Notes: a model not told the origin generated them from the sequence alone. A stretch of 64,000 nt of DNA from Nelumbo lutea (GCA_022828595.1 JAKGHH010000002.1:69846383-69910382), one strand, 5' to 3'. Positions 47,101 through 57,318 are shown, counted from the stretch's first letter. Numbers and translations: made by a program.

Positions 47101-50100
47101 GGAGGTAATTTGGTCTCCTGGAAGAGTAAGAAACAAAGTGTTGTTTCTCGTTCCAGCGCTAAAGCTGAATATAGATCCATGGCAAATGGTGTGGCTGGGA
47201 TTCTATGGTTGAGATCATTACTTGAGGAATTGGGTATTATTTAGGAGAAACCCCTAATGTTGTACTGTAATAATCAGGCTGCCATTAATATAGCACATAA
47301 TCCAGTAAAGCACGACAGAACTAAGCATATTGAAGTGGATCGACATTTTATCAGAGAAAGGGTTACATCTCAAGAAGTATGCCTTCCCTACATTGCCTCT
47401 GACTTGCAGCTTGCAGACCTTCTCACCAAGGTTGTCTCAAGAAAGAAATTAGAAGAAGATATATGCAAGTTGAGAATGACAAATATCTACTCCCAACTTG
47501 AGGGGGAGTGTAGGAAATTGTGGACCCCACATTAGTATATGTGTGACACCTTGGATGTACTTAGATTTAATCAGCTTTCCTAGTAGGATTAGTTTCTTTT
47601 TATTCTATCTTATCTAGGATTAGTTTTAATTTTGATCTTATCTTATCTTGCCATGTAAGCATTGAGTTATTTTACAATTAGGAAACTATGTATATAAATT
47701 AAGGAGTGGGGTGGCTGTTTCAGCAACACCAACGATTCTTCTTTCTAAAACCTCTCCATGAGTTCTCCCTTTTCATCTCTCTTCTTTTTCTTCTCCTCTT
47801 CTCTTTTCCTTTTCTTTATTTTCTGTTCAAAACCTAAGAGATATTTGTAGTCTTGTACGACTACTAATGTAACTCCACATGCCATCATCCTCCTTTTCTA
47901 GCCTACCTACCTATTACCAATTTTGAATCTCCTTCAATGACCAATCTATTAATGTTTATCTACTTAGCCCTTTTTGCACCTTTTAAAACAGCCATAATTT
48001 TAGCTTGAGTGAGTTCCCATTCCCCAATTTGGCCTGAAAATATACCAATAACCTGACCTCCCTCGTTCCTAAAAACTCCTCCAATACTTTTACTAGGGGC
48101 TGAGGATGCTGCAAAGGATGGGGAACATTTTTACTAGGGGCTGAGGATGCCACTTCCTTCCAGTTATATAGCGAATCCGTTGTAGGAATATCTTCAAATA
48201 AAGCCATCGGTTTCACCCAGCAAAGGAAGCCATATGTTTCCTTTCCTCTCATACTGTCCAACAAATCACAGCTCTTGTGCATCTCCATAACACTCTTCCC
48301 CACTTCTTTGTCCAGCTATGATCAAAAGAGTCAAAAAAGGCTTTGCACAATTGGTGGAGTTCACCTACAACCAAACAAAGAGTGAAATCAATCCCAAATA
48401 GAAGAAACAAAGGGGTAGGAGATTAGTAAATGATAGCAAGACTCAACATCAGCTTTACAAAGAATGCACCAATTAGGGGATAAGCACCAAAAGGCTTTTT
48501 TTTTATTTCAAGTATATCACAGGTGCTAATCCTTCCCAATAGAAAGCCTTAGTCCTTGGAGGAACCGGTTTACCCCGAATTTGGAAAGGGTTGCCCAAGA
48601 CTATTAGAAGGTTGAGCTAAGGCTTTGAAAAAACAAGCATAGAGAAGGGAATTGGTCTTTTAGTGGCGAACTCCCCATGCAAACATGTTCCCAGAGCTTT
48701 GCTAGACTTCCAGAGCAAAGATTATACCTAGAAAAGGGAGGGAATGAATGTAGAATGGAATGTATAGACTTCCAAGGAGAAGCACTAGTAGCTTGAGCCA
48801 ATATTTCCGCATCCCATCTCTCAGCTGGAATGCTTAAAATCACCTTAGTCCATAGTTTATCCCTCTCCACTGGAAGTCTCCAGAACCATTTCCCTTACAG
48901 AGCCATATTCCTAAGCCACCAAAACTCCTACTTTTACCACGACTTCCAACTAACCCTATGAACCTTTCTTTCCTCCCCTAATTCCCACAAAAGAATCTCT
49001 AATTAGTTTCTTCAAGCTTCTGCAAACCCCTTTCGGAATTTACACCGATAAAAGGTGAACAGGCAGGTTGGCCAAAGTTGACTTGATTAATGTAATTCTG
49101 CCACCCAAAGATAAATAATTCCTCTTGCAATAAGCTAATCTCTTTGTAATTCTGTCACTACAGGGTTACAATAACTTTCATTTCTCGGGCTATCTCCCAA
49201 GGGAAGGCCCAAGTAATTCATTGGCCATTGGGAAACTTCACATCCCAAAATAGTTACACAAGTTGGCATTTCCCTTTCATCCATGTTGACCCCCACCATA
49301 CAACTCTTATTAAATTAATTTTTAAACTTGACATTTGCTCAAAGAGTTGAACCACCAACTTCAGATTTCTCACTCATCTGGGGTCGTCTCCCTCACAGGA
49401 TAAGATTGTATCATCAGCAAACTAAGATGGTTAATAGACACTCCATCCCTTCCCACTCTCCATCCTCTTGTCAGCTCTCTCGAATCTGCTGTATGGATTT
49501 ATCTCCCTAAGACATCAGCACTAAAGTAAAGGGGAGAGAGGGTCTTCTTGTGTAATTCCTCTGATAGCTGGAAAGTAATCCACTACTACCCCGTTCACTA
49601 AAATTGAGTAGTGGGAAGTTCTAATACATCCTCAAACCCATTTGCACCACTTATCTCCAAACCCATAGTTTCTCATCATTTCCATTAAGAATATCCCGTC
49701 AACCAAGTCATAGGCCTTCTCCAGATCAAGCTTACATGCTAGATCCTTTTTTTCCGGTTATTCTGCTCTTCCACATTCTCATTAGCGATTAAAGTATGAT
49801 CAATTGCCTATTCTTAACATATGCCCCTTGATTTGGGGAGATAATAGAAGGAAGCATAGATCTAATACTCTGAGCAAGCACTTTTGCAATAATTTTATAC
49901 AAGTTGTTATCGAAGTTGATGGGTCTAAACTTTCTTGGGTGATTTGCATCCAATTATTTTGGGACCAAAGCAATGAAAGTGCAATTCACTCCTGGAATTA
50001 TTGTCCCTCCCCAAAAAAATTCATTAAAAATCCTTGGTATATCTTCTTTTAGAATGTCCCAATTCGCAACATCAATAAAAAGCCTTTGTAAACCCATTTG

Positions 50101-52367
50101 GACCTGGTGCTTTGGCTCTATCCATTGAAAACACTGCTTCCTTTATTTCCTCCAGGTCAAATCTTCTCTCTAGCCAATATTTTAAAACAAAATTGATAAG
50201 ATATATTTTGTTTGGATTTTCTTTTGATGCAACAGTTAATATATGATTCTTCTGCTGGTATGCCTTTCCTCATATTTTATTGATCTTATATTTTTTCTGT
50301 TGATACAGCATAAAACCATTGACAGTGTGCTTGAACGAGGTGAAAGGCTGGACAGTTTAGTTGAGAAGAGTTCAGATCTGAGTGCAGCATCACAGGTACC
50401 ACTTAGATTGCATTTATCTAGTTATGTGTTCCACCACCATACATTTGTTAATACATTTATGTTTTATGTATATATACACATTGAAGCCTACCCCTGCCCA
50501 CATTTACATATATTTGTGTTTTTAGTCACATGATTTCTTTCTTTTTCCTTTAATTCAGAAGCAGGGAAATGTTTAAACTTTAAAAATGGAAACTTCCTTG
50601 TTTTTTTGGTTGCCTGCTAGTATACTCATTTCAACACCAGTAATACTGGAGTCATGGTTTCAATAAGGGCGTATGAATGCGTACGGTATACCCAATTTAA
50701 AGTTGTTCTGCTACTATTATTGACTTACTGGTCTATCATGTGTTCTCTCTTTGAAACAAAGGATGATAAAGGGCATTAGCTAAGTGAAGGTGTTGTGTCC
50801 AGAATAGTGTTGTTCAAAACTGTGATCCATGATTCCCCAGAAATGAGTTGATACTCATTTCCACACCAGTAACATTGAAATCATGGTTTCAATAAGGGCA
50901 TATCAATCAGTACGCCCAATTTAAAGTTGTGCTGCTACTATTATCAACGTACTGGTCTATCGTGTGTTTTTCTATTTCATAAAAAGAAAATGTATTAGCT
51001 AAATGAAGATGTTTTATCCACAATAGTGTTGTTCAAAATGGTGATCCTTGTCTGTTTCTGTTGCACTTGACTACAAATCACTATAAATTTAAACTGATAT
51101 TTCTTTAGTCATAATGTCATATGTTCTAGACTACAATAATCAATCTTCATCTTAAGCCCATATATATAAATTTATTTTGAGGAGTATAAGCCACTCATTA
51201 ATTTCTAACGAGTATGAATTAGTCCTAAAAGGATATCTGGTCTGGTAAGTGCATAGCAGGGACAACCATTTTAATGCTTCACTTAAAAAACCACCCAGGT
51301 AAGAAGTTGTTACTATACAAAAGGCCCCCTCAATTTCCAACCTGGGAAGTGTACTTGCTGTAGGATTCAGTCCTATTAGGATTCATCTTATTTGGACATT
51401 TCTGGCTTTCAGGATTTCCTTGATGTCATTGAGGTAATATGGTAATCCCCAATCCAACCACCCACAATTTTACACCATCTGACAATTAGTGTATTCTCAT
51501 GTCAATTAGTGTAGTTCACAACTGAACTCATGGATTATTTTTGCCTTCCTGATGTGGGACGAATAAATGGAAGATTATACAAGATCCTCCACTTGACGTT
51601 AATTAATTACTTAATACTCAGCATTGCAAAGAACAAATCCAAAAACTAGGAAAATCTTCAGGAGCTAAATTATGAATTGCTCTGGAGTTTAGATTATCTA
51701 TTTATAGAAAACTATTCTTATGAATTCCTTTCCTAGACAGCTATGAGTGCTTTCTTGAATGTATAAGGTTCTTGTTATCCAAATTGACCAATCTCTAAGT
51801 ACCCCCCTCCCACCCCCTGATCTGGGAAAAAAGAAAACAGATGAAGAAGAAATGTAAGATTAGGAGACAAAAGAATATTAAACATCATCAAATTTGAATT
51901 CTCTTCCATAACTCTTCCTTTGGCAATCTATCAATCTATCGTGTTACCAATCAACTCCATTGAGTGCATTGATTATAGATACTGTGGATGATAAATCATG
52001 CATTAACCATTGATGCTTGTCTGTGTCTCAAATCAATTGTCTTACATAACCACTTAAGGATGTCTTATATTTTTGAATTGCAAAGCTTGCGTGGTTAAGG
52101 TGGTCAGTTGGGGTGGAGATGCCTGTTAACAATGTTTATAAACTTGTATAAGCAAGCATTTTTTTGGCAGTAACCGGTCAATGTTTTTAATTAATAAAAA
52201 TTTGTATAGCAAATATATTGCATTTTGCATATTGCCATGCACATATTGTAGATCTAGTAGTGTGTATAAGACTTCCATGCTAACCTAAATATTCTGGGTG
52301 TTAAATGTTGGAACAGATGTTTTACAAGCAAGCAAAGAAGACCAACCAATGCTGTACTGTGTTATAG
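31912..52367 (+). CDS. YKT61: YKT61, longin-domain R-SNARE (Ykt6), six exons
   Basis: Ykt6 is a lipid-anchored R-SNARE acting in membrane fusion along the ER-Golgi, vacuolar and endosomal routes. Joined exons 31912-32104, 32503-32600, 41078-41182, 41345-41410, 50309-50395 and 52317-52367 give 600 nt, or 199 residues plus stop, the usual plant length. All five introns are GT-AG: the first is phase 1, the others phase 0. The longin domain (about residues 1-125) starts [10 protein letters not shown] and has [12 protein letters not shown] and [15 protein letters not shown]. The SNARE helix (about 139-190) carries the zero-layer Arg164 in [11 protein letters not shown]. The tail is CCTVL: in studied Ykt6 proteins the first Cys is palmitoylated and the second prenylated. 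No frameshift or stop was found, so the gene appears intact despite introns of 8,477 and 8,898 bp filled with transposons. The start was chosen because it gives the conserved N-terminus. Confidence 0.96.
32503..32600 (+). CDS. YKT61: YKT61 exon 2
   Basis: Preceded by TTTTTAG and followed by GTAAACC. It completes codon 65 (Glu) and codes for [20 protein letters not shown] and the [11 protein letters not shown] that follows, the core of the longin fold. Confidence 0.95.
34010..34500 (+). mobile_element. Possible LTR fragment in intron 2
   Basis: GCCTATAAAAAGAGTCATTG near 34270 resembles an LTR TATA region. It is followed by a T/C-rich leader and preceded by TTAGTAATTAGAGCCCTCA-type text. No paired LTR or internal domain is attached, and boundaries are estimates. 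Confidence 0.3.
34830..36902 (+). mobile_element. L1-type LINE, 5'-truncated, with RNase H domain
   Basis: Begins inside the reverse transcriptase domain. The catalytic box reads FVDD (34911-34922) in place of FADD. Then come [33 protein letters not shown] and the L..FLW segment typical of L1-type ORF2. A zinc-binding RT-associated domain follows ([20 protein letters not shown], with [20 protein letters not shown]). An RNase H domain starts at about 36560 ([15 protein letters not shown], then [10 protein letters not shown]). The element closes with an A-rich tail at about 36868-36901. Stops and frameshifts are spread throughout. It is in the same orientation as YKT61 and must be spliced out with intron 2. 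Confidence 0.85.
40054..40172. mobile_element. 119-bp Tourist/Harbinger-like MITE in YKT61 intron 2
   Basis: GGCTCAGTTTGGGAAGACTA at the left pairs with TCCTCCCAAACTGAGCC at the right. The arms of about 48 bp remain complementary through ACAAATACAAATAT and GTGCAAAAC, so nearly the whole element is a palindrome. TTA flanks both sides (40051-40053 and 40173-40175), the target duplication of PIF/Harbinger elements. Confidence 0.85.
41078..41182 (+). CDS. YKT61: YKT61 exon 3
   Basis: Preceded by TACCCAG and followed by GTACCCG. Codes for residues 98-132, [15 protein letters not shown] through [13 protein letters not shown], the end of the longin domain. In frame, 35 codons. Confidence 0.95.
41345..41410 (+). 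CDS. YKT61: YKT61 exon 4
   Basis: Preceded by TTCTTCAG and followed by GTGAGTT. Codes for residues 133-154, [20 protein letters not shown] and IL, entering the SNARE helix. Intron 3 before it is only 162 bp. Confidence 0.95.
42060..42410 (+). mobile_element. RTE-type LINE, 3' end with GAT-repeat tail
   Basis: The frame reads [20 protein letters not shown], then [10 protein letters not shown], a stop, then [19 protein letters not shown] and [10 protein letters not shown], which is the conserved C-terminal end of plant RTE-clade reverse transcriptase ORFs. It is followed by CCAATATAGTTGGGACTTGG and a (GATGAT)n tail, the usual microsatellite end of RTE elements. Everything upstream is missing, as expected of a 5'-truncated insertion. 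Confidence 0.8.
42500..43712 (+). pseudogene. L1-type LINE endonuclease half
   Basis: Frames give [16 protein letters not shown], then [16 protein letters not shown] (the GDFN motif, with Glu for Asp), [30 protein letters not shown] and LSDHKAILL: the order of an apurinic endonuclease domain in an L1 ORF2. The linker continues to [15 protein letters not shown] at about 43640-43690, where the reverse transcriptase should begin. There it breaks off and copia gag starts. Several stops and shifts are present. Confidence 0.8.
45744..45860 (+). repeat. Short tandem repeat in the copia integrase tail
   Basis: About three units of about 41 bp containing GATCCAAATCCAGGTACCAC and AGCCC, in the linker between integrase and reverse transcriptase. 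Confidence 0.55.
47509..47879 (+). repeat. Copia 3' LTR (solo partner)
   Basis: Follows the polypurine tract, starts TGTAGGAAATTGTGG and probably ends AACTCCACA, giving TG...CA ends and about 371 bp. It holds TATATAAATT near 47690. The end is a judgement, because no second LTR is available for comparison. Confidence 0.6.
47930..50175 (-). mobile_element. L1-type LINE, reverse transcriptase to RNase H half
   Basis: Read from right to left. [20 protein letters not shown] and AKAPGPNGF (about 50175-50090) are the start of an L1 reverse transcriptase. The catalytic FADD lies at 49410-49421, followed on the same strand by TILSCEGDD. At 48604-48870 comes the zinc-binding RT-associated region ([19 protein letters not shown]). 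At about 47985-48090 a shifted frame gives [18 protein letters not shown], an RNase H piece like that of the LINE in intron 2. Many stops and shifts are present. No poly(A) remnant is seen at the left end, so it is 3'-truncated too. It is antisense to YKT61. Confidence 0.8.
50309..50395 (+). CDS. YKT61: YKT61 exon 5
   Basis: Preceded by GATACAG and followed by GTACCAC. Codes for residues 155-183, [20 protein letters not shown] followed by SSDLSAASQ: the centre of the SNARE helix with zero-layer Arg164. Confidence 0.95.
50622..51047 (+). repeat. Direct duplication with a 229-bp period in YKT61 intron 5
   Basis: ATACTCATTTC starts units at 50622 and 50851. Both contain ATCATGGTTTCAATAAGGGC-like text, CCCAATTTAAAGTTGT and AATAGTGTTGTTCAAAA. 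The units differ by small indels. Intron 5 (50396-52316, GT-AG) holds nothing else that was recognised. Confidence 0.7.
52317..52367 (+). CDS. YKT61: YKT61 exon 6 with lipidation tail
   Basis: Preceded by GGAACAG. Codes for [16 protein letters not shown] and a TAG stop. The two cysteines, 195 and 196, are the acylation and prenylation sites known for Ykt6; the last residue is Leu. Confidence 0.95.
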   Translation: MFYKQAKKTNQCCTVL

Positions 52368-52798
52368 GTTTATAATAACATAACTGAACGAGCAAAAGTA
52401 ATTCAGTTGCTGGAGAAAATTTCTTCTTGAGAGTGTTCACAACCTGGTTCCTGCTCAGAAGACGATGACAACAAAATGAAAATTGTAATCTATTTTATAT
52501 CATATGCACAAGTATTTGGCCATCAGAATTTCTTGGACCTGTATTTTGTCTTTTTGTCTTCTGTTTTCCTTTCTAGTGAAGGAAAAGCAACATGTTCATG
52601 ACGGATTCTTGTTTCTATAGTGTAAAGACATTGACTGTTTATATATAAGCAAAGATCTGTCTTATTATCGGTTTGCAAAATCTAGGTTTATGTGCATATC
52701 CCTTGAAACTTTTAGGGCCTGATCAGGGAGGTCAATGCATCATGTGGTTAAAAAGTTATTTGCCATTTTATTACTGATCCACAAAAGGATTATCCAAA
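52368..52798 (+). other. YKT61 3' flank, probable 3' UTR
   Basis: Sequence after the stop codon. No canonical AATAAA was seen in the first 250 bases, but plant poly(A) signals are loose and the end of the transcript cannot be placed. Confidence 0.4.
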
Positions 52799-52806
52799 AA
52801 TACACC

Positions 52807-52976
52807 TAGGGGTGGCAATGAGCTGAGCTTTTCACGAGCTTCTCGAGCTTGGCTTGGTTTGGTTTTAGTCAAGATTGAGCTTGAGCTCGAGCCCAATCTC
52901 GAGTTTATGAACTTTTGACTCGAATCAAGCTCAAGCCTAATACTATTCGCCTCGGCTCAGCTCGAATTCACCCCTA
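52807..52976. mobile_element. hAT-like MITE, 170 bp, perfect 8-bp target duplication
   Basis: Starts TAGGGGTGGCAATGAGC and ends CTCGAATTCACCCCTA. AATACACC flanks both sides exactly (52799-52806 and 52977-52984). The inside repeats CTCGAGCTTGGCTTGG and GAGCTTGAGCTCGAGC. This copy confirms that the TAGGGGTGG family in the window moves as hAT elements do. Confidence 0.85.
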
Positions 52977-52984
52977 AATACACC

Positions 52985-53689
52985 TAAACCTGAAATGTGT
53001 TTTATCCAAAAATACATCTAAACCTGCAATGTGTATTATCCCGGATTATTTAATCTGGGTAAAAACTTTTGGCTGTTTGTAAAAAACAGCATGGGCTGTT
53101 TTTGGAGTCTGCTATGAATGGCATATCATAATGAGTGTGGGTAATGTTTGACTCTTTTGGACCCAGACCTAATCTATTTGGCAGATATATTTGAGAGAAA
53201 AAAGTTAATAGCGACTCCTTTTCCTTTATTTATGGGGTATTTTTCCTTCTAGATAACCTATTGAGTTGTCTAAAATAGGCCCTTTATTATCAATTAGTGG
53301 CATGTATGTCTGTAATTAAAGATGAAAGGATAAAAAAATATTTCATTTTTTTTTATACTTTCTTAAATCTCGTAACTCATTGATAGGGTTTAAAGGTTAA
53401 AATATTTGAACACCTTCCGTGTATTAACCTTATACAATATGATGTTATTGATATACTCTAATTTAGTTCTTGGGCTACATTTATGATCCCTGTTCCAAAG
53501 ATCATGTTCCTATCTTTGCTCGATGTGCCATTATTATGTTATGTGGATGCTTTGGAAAACCTGTTGTCTTGTCTTGGATAATGACGTTTTGGATATTAAG
53601 CGAATTATTAATGAAATTTCTGTTTAGTTGTAAGGGGTAGGTGCAATGGTTGATGCTCTAAACCAATATTGGATACAACCCATCACTTA
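52985..53689. other. Intergenic, nothing recognised
   Basis: A phrase ACATCTAAACCTG.AATGTGT is repeated twice near 52980-53040. Otherwise AT-rich noncoding DNA. Confidence 0.4.
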
Positions 53690-53936
53690 TCCTTTTGAAT
53701 CTGTTAATGATAAGTGGATGAAGCCTCATATAAATTGGTTGAAACTCAACTTTGATGGATAATTTTCTAGATCAGGTGCGGGTGCAGGATTGATTTTCAG
53801 CGATCACCATGGATCCTTTGTAATTGCTCGTTCTACAAATCTCAATCCCTCCTCAGCTGTTGAAAGTAAAGCCCTCATTCTTATGGAAGCACTTAACGTT
53901 CATGATCTTTATGACCCCATCCAGAAAATAGTATAG
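53690..53936 (+). pseudogene. LINE RNase H fragment
   Basis: The frame reads KWMKPHINWLKLNFDG, a stop, then SGAGAGLIFSDHHGSF and SSAVESKALILMEAL. This matches a plant LINE RNase H domain, with the first catalytic Asp in NFDG and the Glu in ESKAL. The rest of the element is missing. Confidence 0.7.
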
Positions 53937-54436
53937 ACACGGATGGGCCACACCTCAATTTATTGTCTATAGTATTTTCTCATAAATGATCCATACTATG
54001 GCATTGATAGTTTGTGGAAAGGTTTCAGTGTAATGCACTTACGTTACGTTGGTCTAATTACTTTCATTTTATTTAATCTTTTAATAAATTTTAAAATTTT
54101 AAACTTTAATATTTTATCAATAAAATAATAATTTTTAATGTTAATTCTATCACAAGTCCGATGGTTCTCCTTCTCAATTATTTTCTCATTATTTAAATAT
54201 TAATTTTATAATATTTTTATCAATAAAATAATATTTAAATAATATATATATATATATATATTTTTTTTTATTTTTCAATATTTAAAATAATATTTTTTAA
54301 TTATTTAAAAATAAAATTGTTGTATATATATTGATGCCTTTTTTCAATTTATTTACCATATAAAATGTAAAGAATAAACATTTATGATCGACTATGTAGA
54401 TCTCCCATAAAATGTATATGAGATACATGGAATCAA
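53937..54436. other. AT-rich intergenic with (AT)n microsatellite
   Basis: (AT)n near 54242-54262 and TTTTAAAATTTTAAA-like tracts. Nothing coding. Confidence 0.45.
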
Positions 54437-54636
54437 AAAGTGTGGTGTGGGCTGGTCCACACCACACTTGTAGAATGCCATCATGGGTGTGGACTGGTCT
54501 GATCCACATAATCTATCAATAATTCAGAACAATTGTAGACTGTAGTGTGGATTGATCCCTACTACAAGGTGTGGTGTGGACCAGTTCACATGCCCACCAA
54601 TTTCTTATCCACACTACAGAACACACCCCTAGTTGA
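54437..54636 (-). mobile_element. MITE fragment, inverted relative to 10990-11160
   Basis: Reverse-complement phrases GTTCTGTAGTGTGGATAAG, GGTCCACACCACACC and CTACAATTGTTCTGAAT line up with the copy at 10990-11160. An internal GTGTGGTGTGG/CCACACCACAC palindrome lies near 54441-54471. Confidence 0.5.
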
Positions 54637-55747
54637 AACCCTTCACTTAGATCTGTGACTAAACAATTATCTTGCATTTAGGCATAAAAGAAAAAAAAAC
54701 AAAGTTTTTAAAATCACCAAAGAAACCAAAGCAAGGCGTGGATGATACTTAAGAATTGACATCTGGACTATTGTTATCATCTCATCAAGGCTTTAACAGG
54801 TGAAGTATAATGCTGAATTGCAGTAGGGAGCAGTGAAGTTAGAGGATCACCCTATTTTCCAAAGATTCTTTTGGAGAAATCTAAGATAACTTAGGATGCA
54901 TTTGCATTCCTAATTTTAAGGACTTGTTGCATTTTTTCTGTTAAAAACTCAATGTTCATAGAGGTATTTTAACCATAAAAAGGAGATAAGTCCTTAAAAT
55001 AAGGAATGTCAAATTCAACCTTAATATACTTTATTTTCTTTCTATATGTACGTAGCCTTCTTTTCCAAATTACATGAAATTTTAAGGAAATGTGAAAAAA
55101 AATTTCGGAATTTCAGATTGAGTTTTGGTAAAAGAGGACAGTCTATTTTGTTAAGGGATCATGAGGCCCTTTGATAACAACAACGCCTGAGTTGAATAAA
55201 TTAGGCTTTTGACCTATTAAGTAATAGAATGCGTTGATTGGTGCTCCTCTAGGTCACCATCTTCTGAAGTGTGGAAGTGTTGGGTTCAAACATGTGGAAA
55301 GAGAGGGCCATGAGTTGTCGCATTGGAATTAAGACTGTATTGTATTAATTAGGAACATGAAGAACATATATTGAAAAGATAATTTTAAGAGATTCATCAG
55401 GATAAACACATTGATATAATGAAAAAATTAAGATACACATGCTATGCCAAGAAACTTGGAATAATCCTAAAAGTACATTAATAAACTAAATTTGAGTCTT
55501 TGATGAATGTAAATAATGAATGCATAGATAAAAAAATACACACCTTGACATTTTAGGGATGGGATCCATTGTTTCTCAGAACCGACCATCACGATGTTCT
55601 TTATTCAAGCAGAGACAACCAACTGTTCATTACTTAAGGTTCCATCCTTCAATGTCATAGAGAAATAAATGTAGGCAAATAAAAGAAAGAAGTAAGAGCC
55701 AAATTAGTGCCTATGTGGTATAAGCACAAATAAATAAAAGATGTATG
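54637..55747. other. Intergenic, nothing recognised
   Basis: AT-rich sequence up to the gypsy LTR. No frame of interest. Confidence 0.4.
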
Positions 55748-57318
55748 TCGACACAAATTTTGTGTTAATTTTGGAGCACAAAAAAGTAATGCGGACAATT
55801 CAAAGAAATTTAACTTTTTTTTGCAGAAATTTAAATGGGATACAAATTCTCTTTTTCTTTGAAGAATACCCTTTGATTCTCTTGTCACAAACACGATTGA
55901 ACTTGCATTTGTAGCTTGTTACATACATGACTTGTAAAGCTTGACGACTTTAATGATAGGAAGTCCCTTGTAATGATTTGACGAAAATCTTCTTGACTAC
56001 AACAATTTAATAGAAGATTTCTTGTATGCATTAATTTGATGGGAGCTTTCCTTGAGTACAATAACTCAAAGGACCAAATTCTTCGATTTGCATGACACGG
56101 TACTGCAGTAGTTTTGAAACTTCAACATTTGAGAAGCCAAATTTCTGGTTGGGAATTGCTAGAGAGAGCCGAAGAAGAGAGAATGGTTTCAGTTGAAAAT
56201 CTTTCAACATGCACGTGGCTAACAACATTTAATTTGAAACTTCAACAATTCAGCATCGGCACATAAGCTAGACTTCTTCCAAATTCTTTTGTCTTATCCC
56301 TTCCTTCTCTCATTATTTTTTTAATCTTATCTTTTCTGTAGATGGACCAGGTCTCTTCATCCTCTCAGTCACCTCTCCGAAAGGGAGTTTCCTTGCTCTC
56401 CTCTCCATTTTATAGTAGATGTCTATGTTCTCTCCCTATTTCAATTTTGGAATTCCATTAGTGATCTTCAAGAGATTTATTGGCCAACCTTAATTTTCTC
56501 TTATCAAATCATCAATTAGGCAATATTGCACATTAATCTTCATTAAATGGGTCCCACTTGATCCTCCAACTATTATCGTGATTCTCTCTTTTCAATTCTA
56601 ATCAATCATCGACAATCTATCAATGGGAACATCTTACTAATATCTAATTGGTCCCCACAAGTTAGGCCATAGGATAAATTTTTTTATGATTTGGTGGAGG
56701 GGCCACATATGATAAAAGGAAATACCATATCAATTAACCAGTTAGTAATTCTTCATATCATATCAATTAGCCAACTGCCATTTCTCCTTTTACTTTGTCA
56801 CTTGAGAACCTTTAAATGTCAATACAATTTAATCCAGACCCGCCACATGAGTTTGAGAAGATTTCTCACTGATTTGCCATTTTGCTACCACCTAAAGGTC
56901 GGGGTTTGGAATGGCAATTGGGTGATTATGCACCATGTGTATAACTTTTCCATATGGGATTGGCATGCCAAGGGATTAAATCCACTTACAAAGAAATATA
57001 TATTGGCCATCATTTTTTCTATATTAATTGCCACTTAAATGTGGGTCCCACCAAGTTGATTAGAAGGGATCTCTCTAACAAGATTTGAGAGTTTAAGAAA
57101 ACCTCTATGTGGTAGGTGCTCATTGCCACTCAATGGTTGGATTTGTCTCAAAATTCAAGCCTCCATGTGGTAGGTGCTCATTGCTATTCACTTTGATTTG
57201 TAGTGGGCCCTATCCAACATATTTTTTGGGCCCAAATTCTATTATCCTTTTCTTAGTGGGCCAATAGCTAATTTTCATTCAATTTCATTTTGGACCCAAA
57301 ATTTACATATCAACAACA
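55748..57318 (-). repeat. Gypsy element 3' LTR (about 1.57 kb)
   Basis: On the minus strand it starts TGTTGTTGATATG right after GGGGGG and ends ...GTGTCGA, where the partner LTR ends GTGTCA, so the CA end is slightly damaged. The first 440 bases on the plus strand match 60582-61019, roughly nine bases in ten by eye. Confidence 0.75.

Larger units (their letters stand above)
43713..47879 (+). mobile_element. Ty1/copia retrotransposon, 5'-truncated and decayed
   Basis: Domains run gag, protease, integrase, reverse transcriptase, RNase H, the copia order. Gag: [19 protein letters not shown] and a knuckle [14 protein letters not shown] whose first Cys is Tyr. Protease: [12 protein letters not shown], with Leu instead of Ser or Thr in the D-S/T-G site. 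Pre-integrase: [10 protein letters not shown] and CESC. Integrase core: [11 protein letters not shown] to [15 protein letters not shown], with two stops. RT: from about 46040, with a deletion after RLVAKGFTQ, then [10 protein letters not shown] containing the YVDD box. RNase [21 protein letters not shown] to [16 protein letters not shown] polypurine tract AGGGGGAG ends at 47508, next to a single LTR. The 5' LTR and gag start are absent. It sits in intron 4, in the gene's sense. Confidence 0.9.
41411..50308 (+). other. YKT61: YKT61 intron 4 (8,898 bp)
   Basis: GT-AG, phase 0. It contains an RTE tail (42060-42410), a LINE endonuclease half (42500-43712), a copia element (43713-47879) and a minus-strand LINE half (47930-50175). 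Only about 650 bp at the left and 130 bp at the right are free of recognised transposon sequence. Confidence 0.85.
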
